Source: Paracoccaceae bacterium (GTDB lineage Bacteria; Pseudomonadota; Alphaproteobacteria; Rhodobacterales; Rhodobacteraceae). Taken from it: a stretch of 9,081 nt of DNA. The translations under genes were made by a program, and so were the position numbers. This document shows, piece after piece, positions 1 through 6,409 of this stretch. Location: assembly GCA_009922885.1 (NCBI GenBank), contig RFUP01000068.1, forward strand, positions 1-9,081, read 5' to 3'. The notes under the pieces are model-generated. The model saw only the letters and a list, made by a program, of their open reading frames with translations. It was not told the origin of the DNA and made no database searches. Each line of letters starts with the position of its first letter. Positions within the stretch are counted from its first letter, which is position 1.

Positions 1-668
1 ACGTGGCGGGTGTAGCCGGGAGGAACGGGATCGGGCGCGAAAATCTCAGCTGTGGTTGCCTCGATCCGCTCTTTTGGCTCGAAGGCGGTGAGGAGGGGCA
101 CGAGAAGCGCACCGCCGAGGGCCGAGGCCATGACCGGGTAAAGTGGGCCAAGGCGGCCGGGCCATGGGTTGCTTGCGCCGGAGAGAACGACGAGGGCAGC
201 GGTGGCTTCGGGGCGTTCGAGTGCCCATGCGAGGGCGACTGCGCCACCGTAGGAATGGCCGAGCACGACCGGATGTGTGAGGCCCAGTTGATCGGCAGCG
301 GCTTGCAGGAAGCGGGCTTGTTCGCGCGGGCTTTCGGCGCGGGTGTTCCATGCGCCGCCGAAGCGGTTCGACGGGCGGGAGGACCAGCCGAGACCGGGGC
401 GGTCGAAGATCACGACGCGGAAATGGCGGGCCATGCGGCGGGCGAAGCCGAAGGTGAAATCGCGCGTGTTGCCCGAGGCGCCGTGGATCAGCACCAGATC
501 GGGGCCTTCGCCTTCAATGTGGACGTGGACGGATTGGCCCTCCACATCGATAAAGCGGCCTGTTGGTGGGTAGGTTGCTTCGGCGCGGGCTTCGCACCAG
601 TCGGCACGGCGATCAAGGGCGAAACCGCCCGCCGCCAGAGCCAGTGCCGAAAGCCCGAGACCGATCAT
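1..668 (-). CDS. Alpha/beta hydrolase, partial (3' end outside window)
   Basis: The gene runs leftward off the window edge; 222 codons are visible and no stop is reached. Residues 1-18 (MIGLGLSALALAAGGFAL) form a short hydrophobic N-terminus that could be a signal peptide or membrane anchor. The hydrolase fold starts near residue 55: LVLIHGASGN (residues 58-67) gives the HG oxyanion-hole motif, FDRPGLG (88-94) is the conserved loop after strand beta-4, and GHSYGG (137-142) is the nucleophile elbow with Ser139 as predicted nucleophile. The catalytic Asp/Glu and His would lie beyond the window. Its ATG overlaps the metA stop as ATGA, so it is probably translationally coupled to metA. The substrate cannot be told: the fold covers esterases, lipases, epoxide hydrolases and dehalogenases. 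A link to methionine synthesis is possible only from position; the separate MetX-type acyltransferases share this fold, but nothing seen here identifies it as one. Confidence 0.88.
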   Translation of the reverse strand, partial: MIGLGLSALALAAGGFALDRRADWCEARAEATYPPTGRFIDVEGQSVHVHIEGEGPDLVLIHGASGNTRDFTFGFARRMARHFRVVIFDRPGLGWSSRPSNRFGGAWNTRAESPREQARFLQAAADQLGLTHPVVLGHSYGGAVALAWALERPEATAALVVLSGASNPWPGRLGPLYPVMASALGGALLVPLLTAFEPKERIEATTAEIFAPDPVPPGYTRH

Positions 669-1591
669 GCTTTGCCGATGTCTTCGAGATTGAAGGGCGT
701 CGACTGATAGATCTCGTTGATCCAGTTGCCGTAAAGCAGATGCGCGTGGCTGCGCCAGCGGTTCAGAGGTGCCTTCGAGGGATCATTGTCGGGGTAGTAG
801 TTCGCAGGCACGTTGATCGGTTTGCCGGCGGCGACGTCGCGGTCGTATTCTTCTTTCAGGGTGCCACTGTCGTATTCGAAGTGGTTGAAAATGTAGAGCG
901 CGCGGTGGGCTGGATCTTCGACGAGGGCAGGGCCGGTGTCGGAACTATCGAGCAGGATGGAGAGGCCGGGGGCGGCCTGGATTTCGTCGCGCTTGAGTTC
1001 GGTCCAGCGCGAGACGGGCATGACGAGATCGTCGGAGAAGCCGCGGAGGTAGGGCGATGCGGGAGCGCAATTGCGGTGGCGCACGCAGCCGAAGGCCTTG
1101 TGATCCAGAATGTGCTTCGGGACGTGGTGGAAATACCAGATCATCGCCATACCGCCCCAGCAGACGCCGAAGGTGGATTGGACATGGGTCTGGGTCCAGT
1201 CGAAGACGCGGGTCAGTTCTTCCCAATAGGTTACGTCCTCGAAGGGGAGGTGTTCGATGGGGGCACCGGTGATGATGAGGCCGTCGAATTTTTCGCCGGA
1301 GGCTTCGACTTCGGCGAAGGGGCGATAGAACTCTTCCATGTGTTCGGCGGCGGTGTTCTTGGTCTGATGCTCGGACATGCGGATGAGCGAGAGCTCGATC
1401 TGCAGAGGCGTGGAAGCGATCAGGCGGGCGAATTGGTTCTCCGTCTGGATCTTTTTCGGCATCAGGTTGAGGAGGCCGATGCGGATCGGGCGGATGTCTT
1501 GCCGAGTTGCGCGGTCATCCGACATGACCATGACGCCCTCGCGCGAGAGAACGTCAAAGGCAGGCAGGTTTTCGGGCAGTTTGATCGGCAT
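665..1591 (-). CDS. metA: Homoserine O-acyltransferase MetA (predicted acetyl-CoA-using)
   Basis: This 308-residue protein has the full length of the MetA family and acylates L-homoserine in the cytoplasm, the first committed step of methionine synthesis. It begins MPIKLPENLPAF, as the family does. The glutamine-amidotransferase-like fold carries the nucleophile Cys144 in GVCWGGMA (142-149) and the His237/Glu239 pair in NHFEYD (236-241). These match Cys142, His235 and Glu237 of E. coli MetA with a +2 offset. In GAPIEHL (109-115) the acyl-CoA specificity position is Glu113; family work on Bacillus MetA links Glu here to acetyl-CoA and Gly to succinyl-CoA. I therefore expect O-acetylhomoserine as product, although many databases call such proteins succinyltransferases. 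A Shine-Dalgarno sequence (GAAGGAAG, 1597-1604) precedes the ATG. The gap from the upstream ATPase gene is 32 bp, so there is no room for a SAM riboswitch directly before metA. Confidence 0.96.
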   Translation of the reverse strand: MPIKLPENLPAFDVLSREGVMVMSDDRATRQDIRPIRIGLLNLMPKKIQTENQFARLIASTPLQIELSLIRMSEHQTKNTAAEHMEEFYRPFAEVEASGEKFDGLIITGAPIEHLPFEDVTYWEELTRVFDWTQTHVQSTFGVCWGGMAMIWYFHHVPKHILDHKAFGCVRHRNCAPASPYLRGFSDDLVMPVSRWTELKRDEIQAAPGLSILLDSSDTGPALVEDPAHRALYIFNHFEYDSGTLKEEYDRDVAAGKPINVPANYYPDNDPSKAPLNRWRSHAHLLYGNWINEIYQSTPFNLEDIGKA

Positions 1592-1623
1592 TGGTTCTTC
1601 CTTCAGGGAAGCTTGAGATAGGG

Positions 1624-2493
1624 TTAACGCTTGGCGCTGGCAATGGCGCGGGCGATGAGGGTGTCGAAGTCAGCGGGCGTGTGGACCTTGGCCACGTCAT
1701 CGGCTTTCACCGTGACGCCCCAGTTCCGCGCGATTGCCGCGTAGCGGGGTTGGCGGTGGGCGAGCGCTTGGGCGTAGGTCCAGCGGATGAAGGCGTCGGG
1801 ATCGACCTTGTCTTCGGCGAGGTTGTTCTGGTCGAGATACTCGTGCCAGACGCGATCCAGAAACTCCGGCATATAGGCCATGGGTTTAGGCGCGCGATCG
1901 AAGCGGCGGATCAATTCGGCGGTATGGGCCTCGGAGCCTTCGATCCAGACCATAAGCGTGGCTTCGGAGAGCGCTTTCAGCACCGGATCATTGGCATCCT
2001 CGGGGTCGACCCATTCGCAGATCGAGCCACCCGTATCGCAGATGAAATGCGGATATTGGTAGAGCCGTTCGGCGCGTTCGATGAAATAGGCGGTATCGAG
2101 GAGCGCGTTGATTTCAGCGGCGCGGAACTGCGCTTGGCGGCGGGTATATTCGGCAAAAGGCAGGCCGCCCTTCGCCACATCGCCGGGTTTGCCGAGATAG
2201 GTGGAGACGGGGGTGAGGTTGTTGAAGGAGATGTTCGAGCCGATGTAGATCGAATCGGACATCAAAAGCTCGCGCAGGAACGGCACCTTCATCGCTTCGG
2301 CTTTGGCGTTATCGGCGATGTATTCGCCCATGTAGCGGGTGCCGATGCGGTAATCGATGGAGTAGTGGAACCAGTCGCCCTCGGCGCGGAGCATGTTGGA
2401 GACGTGGGTTTTGCCCAGACCGGACATGCCAAGCAGCAGCACGCGCTTTTTCGCGGCGCGGTTCCAGTCGTCGGGGGTCGGGTAGAGCAACAT
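1624..2493 (-). CDS. P-loop ATPase/kinase-like protein, function unknown
   Basis: This is a 289-residue soluble protein. A Walker A motif sits near the N-terminus (LLLGMSGLGKTHVS, residues 19-32, with Lys28 and Thr29), right after a strand-like KKRVLLL. I see no unambiguous Walker B; candidates are FICDTGGSICEW and LMVWIEGSEAH further on. I remember closely similar proteins, annotated only as ATPase or hypothetical, from Rhodobacterales, including the C-terminal DPDAFIRWTYAQALAHRQPRYAA segment, but know of no characterised member. The start at 2493 is chosen because MLLYPTPDDW looks like the family N-terminus and CCGGAG lies six bases before it. The same frame stays open up to 2601, but that extension (PSSPKARRRSP...) is a low-complexity shadow of the upstream permease gene. 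It lies 32 bp before metA and downstream of the broken permease, so it is probably part of the same operon. A nucleotide-dependent kinase or chaperone role is possible but unproven. Confidence 0.85.
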   Translation of the reverse strand: MLLYPTPDDWNRAAKKRVLLLGMSGLGKTHVSNMLRAEGDWFHYSIDYRIGTRYMGEYIADNAKAEAMKVPFLRELLMSDSIYIGSNISFNNLTPVSTYLGKPGDVAKGGLPFAEYTRRQAQFRAAEINALLDTAYFIERAERLYQYPHFICDTGGSICEWVDPEDANDPVLKALSEATLMVWIEGSEAHTAELIRRFDRAPKPMAYMPEFLDRVWHEYLDQNNLAEDKVDPDAFIRWTYAQALAHRQPRYAAIARNWGVTVKADDVAKVHTPADFDTLIARAIASAKR

Positions 2494-3250
2494 CTCGGTC
2501 TCCGGAAAGGGTCCGCGATGGGATAGACCCAAGATAGGCGAGTGCTGCCCATGTGGTGAGGGACATGGCGAGCGGCGGCGCGCCTTCGGCGATGAGGGCA
2601 TAGGGCACCATCAGAGCTGCGGAGCCTGTGAGCATGCCCGCTGCGGCGACTTCGGGTTTGAAGCCCGTCAGGCGAGCGCGGGCGAAGGCACCGCCGAAGC
2701 CATAGGAGATTGTAGCGCCGATGAGGGCGATTTGGCCTTTCGAGGAGAGATCGAAGGCCAGAAGCGCCTCAAGGCCGATGGCGGTGGCAACGCCAGTAAA
2801 GCCGAGGAGGACGCCTGTGGCTTTGCGGGTGGTGAGGCGTTCGTCGGCAAAGACGATGGCGGCGATTAGGACGCCGAAGATCGCGGTGCCTGCGTTGATG
2901 ATCGAGGCAAGGCCGGAGGCCACGAATTGTTGCGCCCAGACGATGAGCGAGAAGGGGAGGGCGACGTTGAGAACGCCCATGATCGTGAAGTCGCGCCAGG
3001 CGATGAGCGAGCGGGGCACGGGCAGGCGGGCAGCGAAGACGTAGACCCAGAGGGCGAGGGCGGCGAGAGTGACGCGCTCGGCCACGGTGGTGAGAACGCC
3101 GAGTTCGCGCAGGAGAAGCGCGTTCGAGAGGAACGATCCGCCCCAGATCAGGCCAAGAAGCCCGATACCCGCCCAAGCGAGCGGGGGGATGGATTTCTGT
3201 TCCGGTGCTGCAGGGCGCGGGGCACCGGAGAGAGAGCCTTGCCGGATCAT
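2309..3250 (-). pseudogene. EamA/DMT permease gene, 3'-truncated and reading into the ATPase gene
   Basis: The first 241 codons encode a drug/metabolite-transporter (EamA) permease. The first EamA repeat lies at about residues 25-160 (LAWAGIGLLGLIWGGSF, GVLTTVAERV, SIINAGTAIFGVLIA, FADERLTTRK, GVLLGFTGVATAIG). A second repeat starts near residue 172 and runs only to WAALAYLG (234-241). Normal members have two or more further membrane helices here. Instead the frame turns into an Arg- and His-rich stretch (residues 242-313) that is simply the ATPase coding region read in another frame, stopping at 2309. The homology break falls at about 2494-2530, just upstream of the ATPase start, as expected from a deletion joining the middle of this gene to the ATPase leader. 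The ATG at 3250 overlaps the stop of the upstream permease as ATGA. The product probably lacks a working second repeat. The original substrate is unknown; this family includes exporters of amino acids, drugs and metabolites. Confidence 0.75.
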
Positions 3251-4134
3251 GCGGTGGCCCGCTTGGCGCGGGTTTCCATCCAGATGTTCCAGTAATTCGC
3301 GCCGAAGATCACCAGAGCACCGACGAAGACCCAGAGATCGAGCGCTTCGCCGTAGACAAGCGCGCCGATGATGGCGACGGCGGGAAGGCGGATGAAGTCG
3401 ATCGGGACGACGACGGTTGCGGGTGCGATGGCGAGTGCCGAGGTTAGGCAGAAATGCGCAAGGAGGCCTGCAAAGCCGATCAGCACGAGCCACGGCAGGG
3501 TTTGGGTGGAAGGAAGGGCCATGTCGCCGTCATAGCCTGCCGCGATCAGGCCGAAGCCGATTTGCATGAGGGTGAGCCAGAAGAGAATGCAGGTGATGGA
3601 TTCCGTGCGGGTGAGGCGGCGGGTGAAGAGGGCGGAAAGGGCAAAGCCGATGGCGGCCAAAGCTGCGGTAACGATGCCGGGGTTGATGCTTTCGGGTGAG
3701 GGGCGCGCAACGATCAGGATGCCGATGAATCCAAGGATGCCTGCGAGGATGCGGGCAGAGGTGAGTTTTTCGCCAAGAATGAAGGGTGACAAGAGGAGCA
3801 CCCAGAGGGGCGATGTAAATTCGAGAGCGAAGACCTGTGCCAGCGGGATCACCGTGATGGCGTAGAACCAAAGATTCTGCCCGGAGAAATGCGCAAGGTT
3901 GCGGATGAAATGCAGGCCGAGTTTTTGCGCGCGGATTTGGCGGCGGGTTCCGGCAACGCTGGACACGGCCAAGACAACGAGGAAACCGATGCAGGAGCGG
4001 TAGAACATGATCTCGAATGTATCGAGATCGAAGGCGGCGGCGCGTCCGGCCACGGCCATTGTGGTAAATGACAAGATGGCGCCGCTCATCCAGAGTGCCG
4101 CCTTCAAGATATTCGAAGTTTCCTTGGATGACAT
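3247..4134 (-). CDS. EamA/DMT-family permease, intact
   Basis: This 295-residue inner-membrane protein fits the usual length and pattern of the ten-helix drug/metabolite transporter superfamily. Two EamA repeats are visible, at about residues 8-143 and 150-285. Family-typical stretches include FYRSCIGFLVVLAV, the end-of-repeat segment FTSPLWVLLLSPFILGEKLT, GFIGILIVARP, and in the second repeat VPIDFIRLPAVAIIGALVYGEAL followed by the last helix LWVFVGALVIFGANYWNIW. I chose the ATG at 4134 because GGGGGAAG directly precedes it; an in-frame TTG at 4146 would add only four residues and would use that same G-rich run as coding sequence. Its stop overlaps the start of the following truncated permease (ATGA), suggesting the two were once co-translated as a pair. 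The substrate is not predictable from sequence; by family it is probably an exporter or a metabolite carrier. Confidence 0.9.
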   Translation of the reverse strand: MSSKETSNILKAALWMSGAILSFTTMAVAGRAAAFDLDTFEIMFYRSCIGFLVVLAVSSVAGTRRQIRAQKLGLHFIRNLAHFSGQNLWFYAITVIPLAQVFALEFTSPLWVLLLSPFILGEKLTSARILAGILGFIGILIVARPSPESINPGIVTAALAAIGFALSALFTRRLTRTESITCILFWLTLMQIGFGLIAAGYDGDMALPSTQTLPWLVLIGFAGLLAHFCLTSALAIAPATVVVPIDFIRLPAVAIIGALVYGEALDLWVFVGALVIFGANYWNIWMETRAKRATA

Positions 4135-4152
4135 CGCTTCCCCCAACGCTCG

Positions 4153-4176
4153 CTTGCTCAGTGCTAAAGGAGCAAG
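4153..4176. repeat. Short inverted repeat upstream of the permease operon
   Basis: Arms CTTGCTC (4153-4159) and GAGCAAG (4170-4176) are perfectly complementary around a ten-base centre. They lie in the 74-bp gap between the zinc-ribbon gene and the first permease, 19 bases before that permease's ATG. There is no T-run on either side, so it is not a convincing terminator. It could be an operator half-site pair, a leader hairpin, or chance. Confidence 0.35.
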
Positions 4177-4208
4177 GCGGGAGGAACAATGGGTGCCAGA
4201 CCGGGAAG

Positions 4209-4400
4209 CTACTCGGGAATGTTATTGGCGATTTCAATCAAGCCGACATAGGCCAAAAGCAAAAGCGCCAAAATGCCCAACATCACGTAGGTCGCCTTGA
4301 GTTGCATAACACCCTTTTGGGTATGACAGCGCCCACACTCTGAACCAGCGAAACGCATCTTATGCCCGCAAGCGGAACAAGTAAAAATTCTCAAATTCAT
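4209..4400 (-). CDS. Small zinc-ribbon membrane protein
   Basis: This is a 63-residue protein with an N-terminal zinc-ribbon-like knuckle pair, Cys8-x2-Cys11 and Cys22-x2-Cys25 (FTCSACGHKMRF ... SECGRCHT). One predicted membrane helix follows at about residues 38-58 (TYVMLGILALLLLAYVGLIEI), then a short polar tail. The ordered four-cysteine motif plus a clean helix in so short a frame makes chance unlikely, and the frame opposite it has no such features. The Shine-Dalgarno is weak (GGGCTGG about six bases before the ATG). It lies 74 bp upstream of the EamA permease gene in the same direction and downstream of an AT-rich gap that probably holds its promoter. I do not recognise a named family. 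Metal binding or a regulatory/adaptor role at the membrane is inferred from the motif only. Confidence 0.7.
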   Translation of the reverse strand: MNLRIFTCSACGHKMRFAGSECGRCHTQKGVMQLKATYVMLGILALLLLAYVGLIEIANNIPE

Positions 4401-4517
4401 AATACCAGCCCAGAAAACTGGCCCCCCGGAAAACAGCGGGAGAAAATCAGGTGATGCGCATGAACGTCAATAGCGTATGAGGGAAATCCTGAGGGATACA
4501 TGGGATATTTGCGCCAA

Positions 4518-4535
4518 TTATTTCAGATGAAATAA
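4518..4535. repeat. 18-bp palindrome TTATTTCA-GA-TGAAATAA
   Basis: Two perfect 8-base arms flank a 2-base centre. The size and A/T content resemble a dimeric transcription-factor operator, and it sits about 120 bp upstream of the zinc-ribbon gene start. No regulator can be named from it. Confidence 0.5.
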
Positions 4536-4575
4536 CTCTGAGGTGTGTTTCGTAAAAATAGAAACCCACAGAGTT
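4534..4575. repeat. Imperfect long hairpin adjoining the palindrome
   Basis: Outer arms AACTCTG (4534-4540) and CAGAGTT (4569-4575) pair over 7 bp. After a 3-base bulge, an inner helix pairs 4544-4551 with 4561-4568 with one mismatch, closing on a 9-base A-rich loop (4552-4560). It shares two bases with the neighbouring palindrome. It could be part of a leader RNA, a small RNA, or a repeated intergenic element. Confidence 0.4.
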
Positions 4576-4621
4576 GTGCTCATCTTTGACGGTCGACATC
4601 GGAAGAGCGCCGAAAGGAAGG

Positions 4622-4653
4622 AAAAAAGCCCGATTCTTTGGAGCCGGGCTTTT
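4622..4653 (-). terminator. Intrinsic terminator of guaA
   Basis: On the minus strand a 9-bp stem (AAAAGCCCG pairing with CGGGCTTTT, positions 4645-4653 with 4624-4632) and a 12-base loop are followed by a run of six T (4627-4622). It begins 13 bases after the guaA stop, the usual place for a Rho-independent terminator. The opposite strand also has four T after the stem and might terminate weakly. Confidence 0.88.
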
Positions 4654-4666
4654 GCTTACTCTGAAC

Positions 4667-6235
4667 TTATTCCCACTCGATCGTGCCCGGTGGCTTCGAA
4701 GTGATGTCGTAGGTGACGCGGTTGATGCCCTTGACTTCGTTGATGATCCGCGTTGCGGTTTCACCGAGGAATTCATGGGTGAAGGGGTAATAATCGGCGG
4801 TCATGCCATCGACGGACGTGACCGCACGAAGCGCACATGCGTAATCGTAAGTGCGCCCGTCGCCCATAACGCCCACGGTGCGCACAGGGAGGATGGCGAC
4901 AAAGGCCTGCCAGATTTCATTGTAAAGACCATGCTTGCGGATCTGGTCGATATAGACGGCATCGGCCTTCCGCAGGATTTCCAGCTTCTCACGGGTGATT
5001 TCGCCGGGGCAACGGATGGCCAGACCGGGGCCGGGGAAGGGATGGCGACCGATGAAGCTGTCGGGGAGGCCGAGTTCGCGGCCTAGGGCGCGGACTTCAT
5101 CTTTGAACAGTTCGCGGAGCGGTTCGACGAGCTTGAGGCCCATCTTTTCCGGCAGGCCACCCACGTTGTGGTGCGACTTGATGGTGACCGAGGGGCCACC
5201 CGAGAAAGAAACGCTTTCGATCACGTCCGGATAGAGGGTGCCCTGAGCAAGGAATTCTGCATCCTTGATTTCATTGGCGTATTTCTGGAACACGTCGATG
5301 AACAGCTTGCCGATGGTCTTGCGCTTGACCTCGGGGTCCGAGACGCCTTCGAGGGCGCCGAGGAAGAGGTCGCTTTCGTCTGCGGCAATCAGCTTGATGT
5401 TGTAATTGTCGCGGAACATTTTGACGACCTCTTCCGCCTCGTTCATGCGCAGAAGCCCATGATCGACAAAGACGCATGTGAGTTGGTCGCCAATCGCTTC
5501 GTGCAGAAGGATCGCGGTGACCGAGCTATCAACGCCGCCCGAAAGCCCGCAGATCACATGGGCGTCACCGACTTGGGCGCGGATCGCTTCAATCGCCTGT
5601 TGGCGGTAGCCAGCCATCGTCCAGTCGCCAGTAAAGCCTGCGAGACGGATGAAGTTCTCGTAGAGCTTCGCGCCATTCGGGGTGTGGTGCACTTCGGGGT
5701 GGAATTGCACGGCGAAGAAATTGCGCGACAGATCAGCCGTGATCGCGAAAGGCGCGCCGGGCGAGGTGCCATAGACCTCAAAGCCGGGAGCGATTTTCGA
5801 GACGTGGTCGCCGTGGCTCATCCAGACTTGTTCGCGACCTTCGGAGAACCAACCTTCGAGGATGGACAGTTTCTGCGCCGAAGGCGTGACGTAGGCGCGG
5901 CCGAATTCGGCTGTGTGGCTTTGGCCTGCTTCCACCAGACCGCCGAGGTCTTGCATCATCACCTGTTGGCCGTAGCAAATGCCAAGGATCGGCACGCCCA
6001 TGGTGTAGGCCGTTTTCGGCGGGCGCGGAGATCCTTCACGGGTGACGCTATCGGGGCCGCCCGAAAAGATGATCGCTTTCGGCGCGAAATCGACCAGAAA
6101 CGCGTCTGTCACGTTCTGGTAGGGATGAATTTCGCAATAGACGTTCAATTCGCGCAGACGACGCGCGATGAGCTGCGTCACCTGAGAACCGAAATCTATG
6201 ATGAGGAGGCGGTCGTGGGATGATGTCTGGAGCAT
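4667..6235 (-). CDS. guaA: GMP synthase (glutamine-hydrolysing)
   Basis: The 522-residue cytoplasmic enzyme converts XMP, ATP and glutamine to GMP, the last step of guanine nucleotide synthesis. The N-terminal class I glutamine amidotransferase domain (about 8-200) opens with LLIIDFGSQVTQLIARRLRE and carries Cys87 in GICYGQQ, with His179 and Glu181 in FHPEV completing the triad. The ATP-pyrophosphatase domain has the PP-loop SGGVDSS (232-238). The C-terminal dimerisation domain ends in the family signature TSKPPGTIEWE. Length matches E. coli GuaA (525). The ATG at 6235 is preferred because LLIIDFGSQ follows within ten codons as in homologues; the frame stays open to 6346, but the extra 37 residues have no family content. 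The Shine-Dalgarno before 6235 is weak. The gene stands alone between its terminator and a divergent methyltransferase gene, so it is probably monocistronic. Confidence 0.98.
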   Translation of the reverse strand: MLQTSSHDRLLIIDFGSQVTQLIARRLRELNVYCEIHPYQNVTDAFLVDFAPKAIIFSGGPDSVTREGSPRPPKTAYTMGVPILGICYGQQVMMQDLGGLVEAGQSHTAEFGRAYVTPSAQKLSILEGWFSEGREQVWMSHGDHVSKIAPGFEVYGTSPGAPFAITADLSRNFFAVQFHPEVHHTPNGAKLYENFIRLAGFTGDWTMAGYRQQAIEAIRAQVGDAHVICGLSGGVDSSVTAILLHEAIGDQLTCVFVDHGLLRMNEAEEVVKMFRDNYNIKLIAADESDLFLGALEGVSDPEVKRKTIGKLFIDVFQKYANEIKDAEFLAQGTLYPDVIESVSFSGGPSVTIKSHHNVGGLPEKMGLKLVEPLRELFKDEVRALGRELGLPDSFIGRHPFPGPGLAIRCPGEITREKLEILRKADAVYIDQIRKHGLYNEIWQAFVAILPVRTVGVMGDGRTYDYACALRAVTSVDGMTADYYPFTHEFLGETATRIINEVKGINRVTYDITSKPPGTIEWE

Positions 6236-6409
6236 GCGTTCTGCTAGCGTGCGATGCGCGAGCGCGCAAGGGGGCGGTGTGTCGCCCGTGTGAAAGCAAT
6301 GTCGCGTTTGTTCCTCAGAGGACGCAATCGCCATGAGGTGCGGCACGGCTGCAAGGTATCAGAATTGCAGACAACGGGGCGCGGACAGCCCTAACGACGG
6401 AGGATTCTC
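6236..6409. promoter_or_regulatory. Divergent upstream region shared by guaA and the MttB-family gene
   Basis: These 174 bp must contain promoters for both divergent genes. On the right side a strong ribosome site, GGAGGA (6399-6404), lies five bases before the methyltransferase ATG and settles that start. The guaA leader can form two short G/C hairpins: TGCGCG-AG-CGCGCA (6255-6268) and one with GGGCG/CGCCC arms just beyond it. I found no convincing sigma-70 -35/-10 pair and no recognised riboswitch. Confidence 0.6.

Larger units (their letters stand above)
4401..4623. promoter_or_regulatory. AT-richer intergenic region, likely promoter of the zinc-ribbon gene
   Basis: This is the stretch between the guaA terminator and the zinc-ribbon start; it is visibly lower in GC than its surroundings. 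Because a terminator closes the guaA transcript just upstream, the leftward genes need a promoter here. I could not pick a convincing -35/-10 pair. It contains an 18-bp palindrome (4518-4535) and an overlapping imperfect hairpin (4534-4575), described separately. An open frame of 50 codons (4599 down to 4447, leftward) lacks a ribosome site and recognisable content, so it is not called as a gene. Confidence 0.5.

Noticed and set aside
1592..1623. A SAM-II or other methionine riboswitch before metA
   Set aside because: Such elements precede metA in some alphaproteobacteria, but only 32 bp separate metA from the upstream gene and they hold just the ribosome site.
563..2526. Two rightward open frames of 352 and 311 codons opposite metA and the ATPase gene
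   Set aside because: They are rich in Gly, Val, Asp and Glu with no motif or ribosome site, and mirror real genes with strong family signatures on the other strand.
4189..4251. A 20-residue rightward frame behind a strong GGGAGGAACA ribosome-like site
   Set aside because: It overlaps the 3' end of the zinc-ribbon gene on the opposite strand and has no other support; the purine-rich stretch may be chance.
4447..4599. A 50-codon leftward frame (starting MSTVKDEHNSVGF) in the AT-rich gap
   Set aside because: No ribosome site, no motif, and it covers the inverted repeats; more likely intergenic DNA. A search showing conserved homologues would change this.
5168..6223. A 351-codon rightward open frame opposite guaA
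   Set aside because: It is an antisense shadow of guaA with no recognisable domain.
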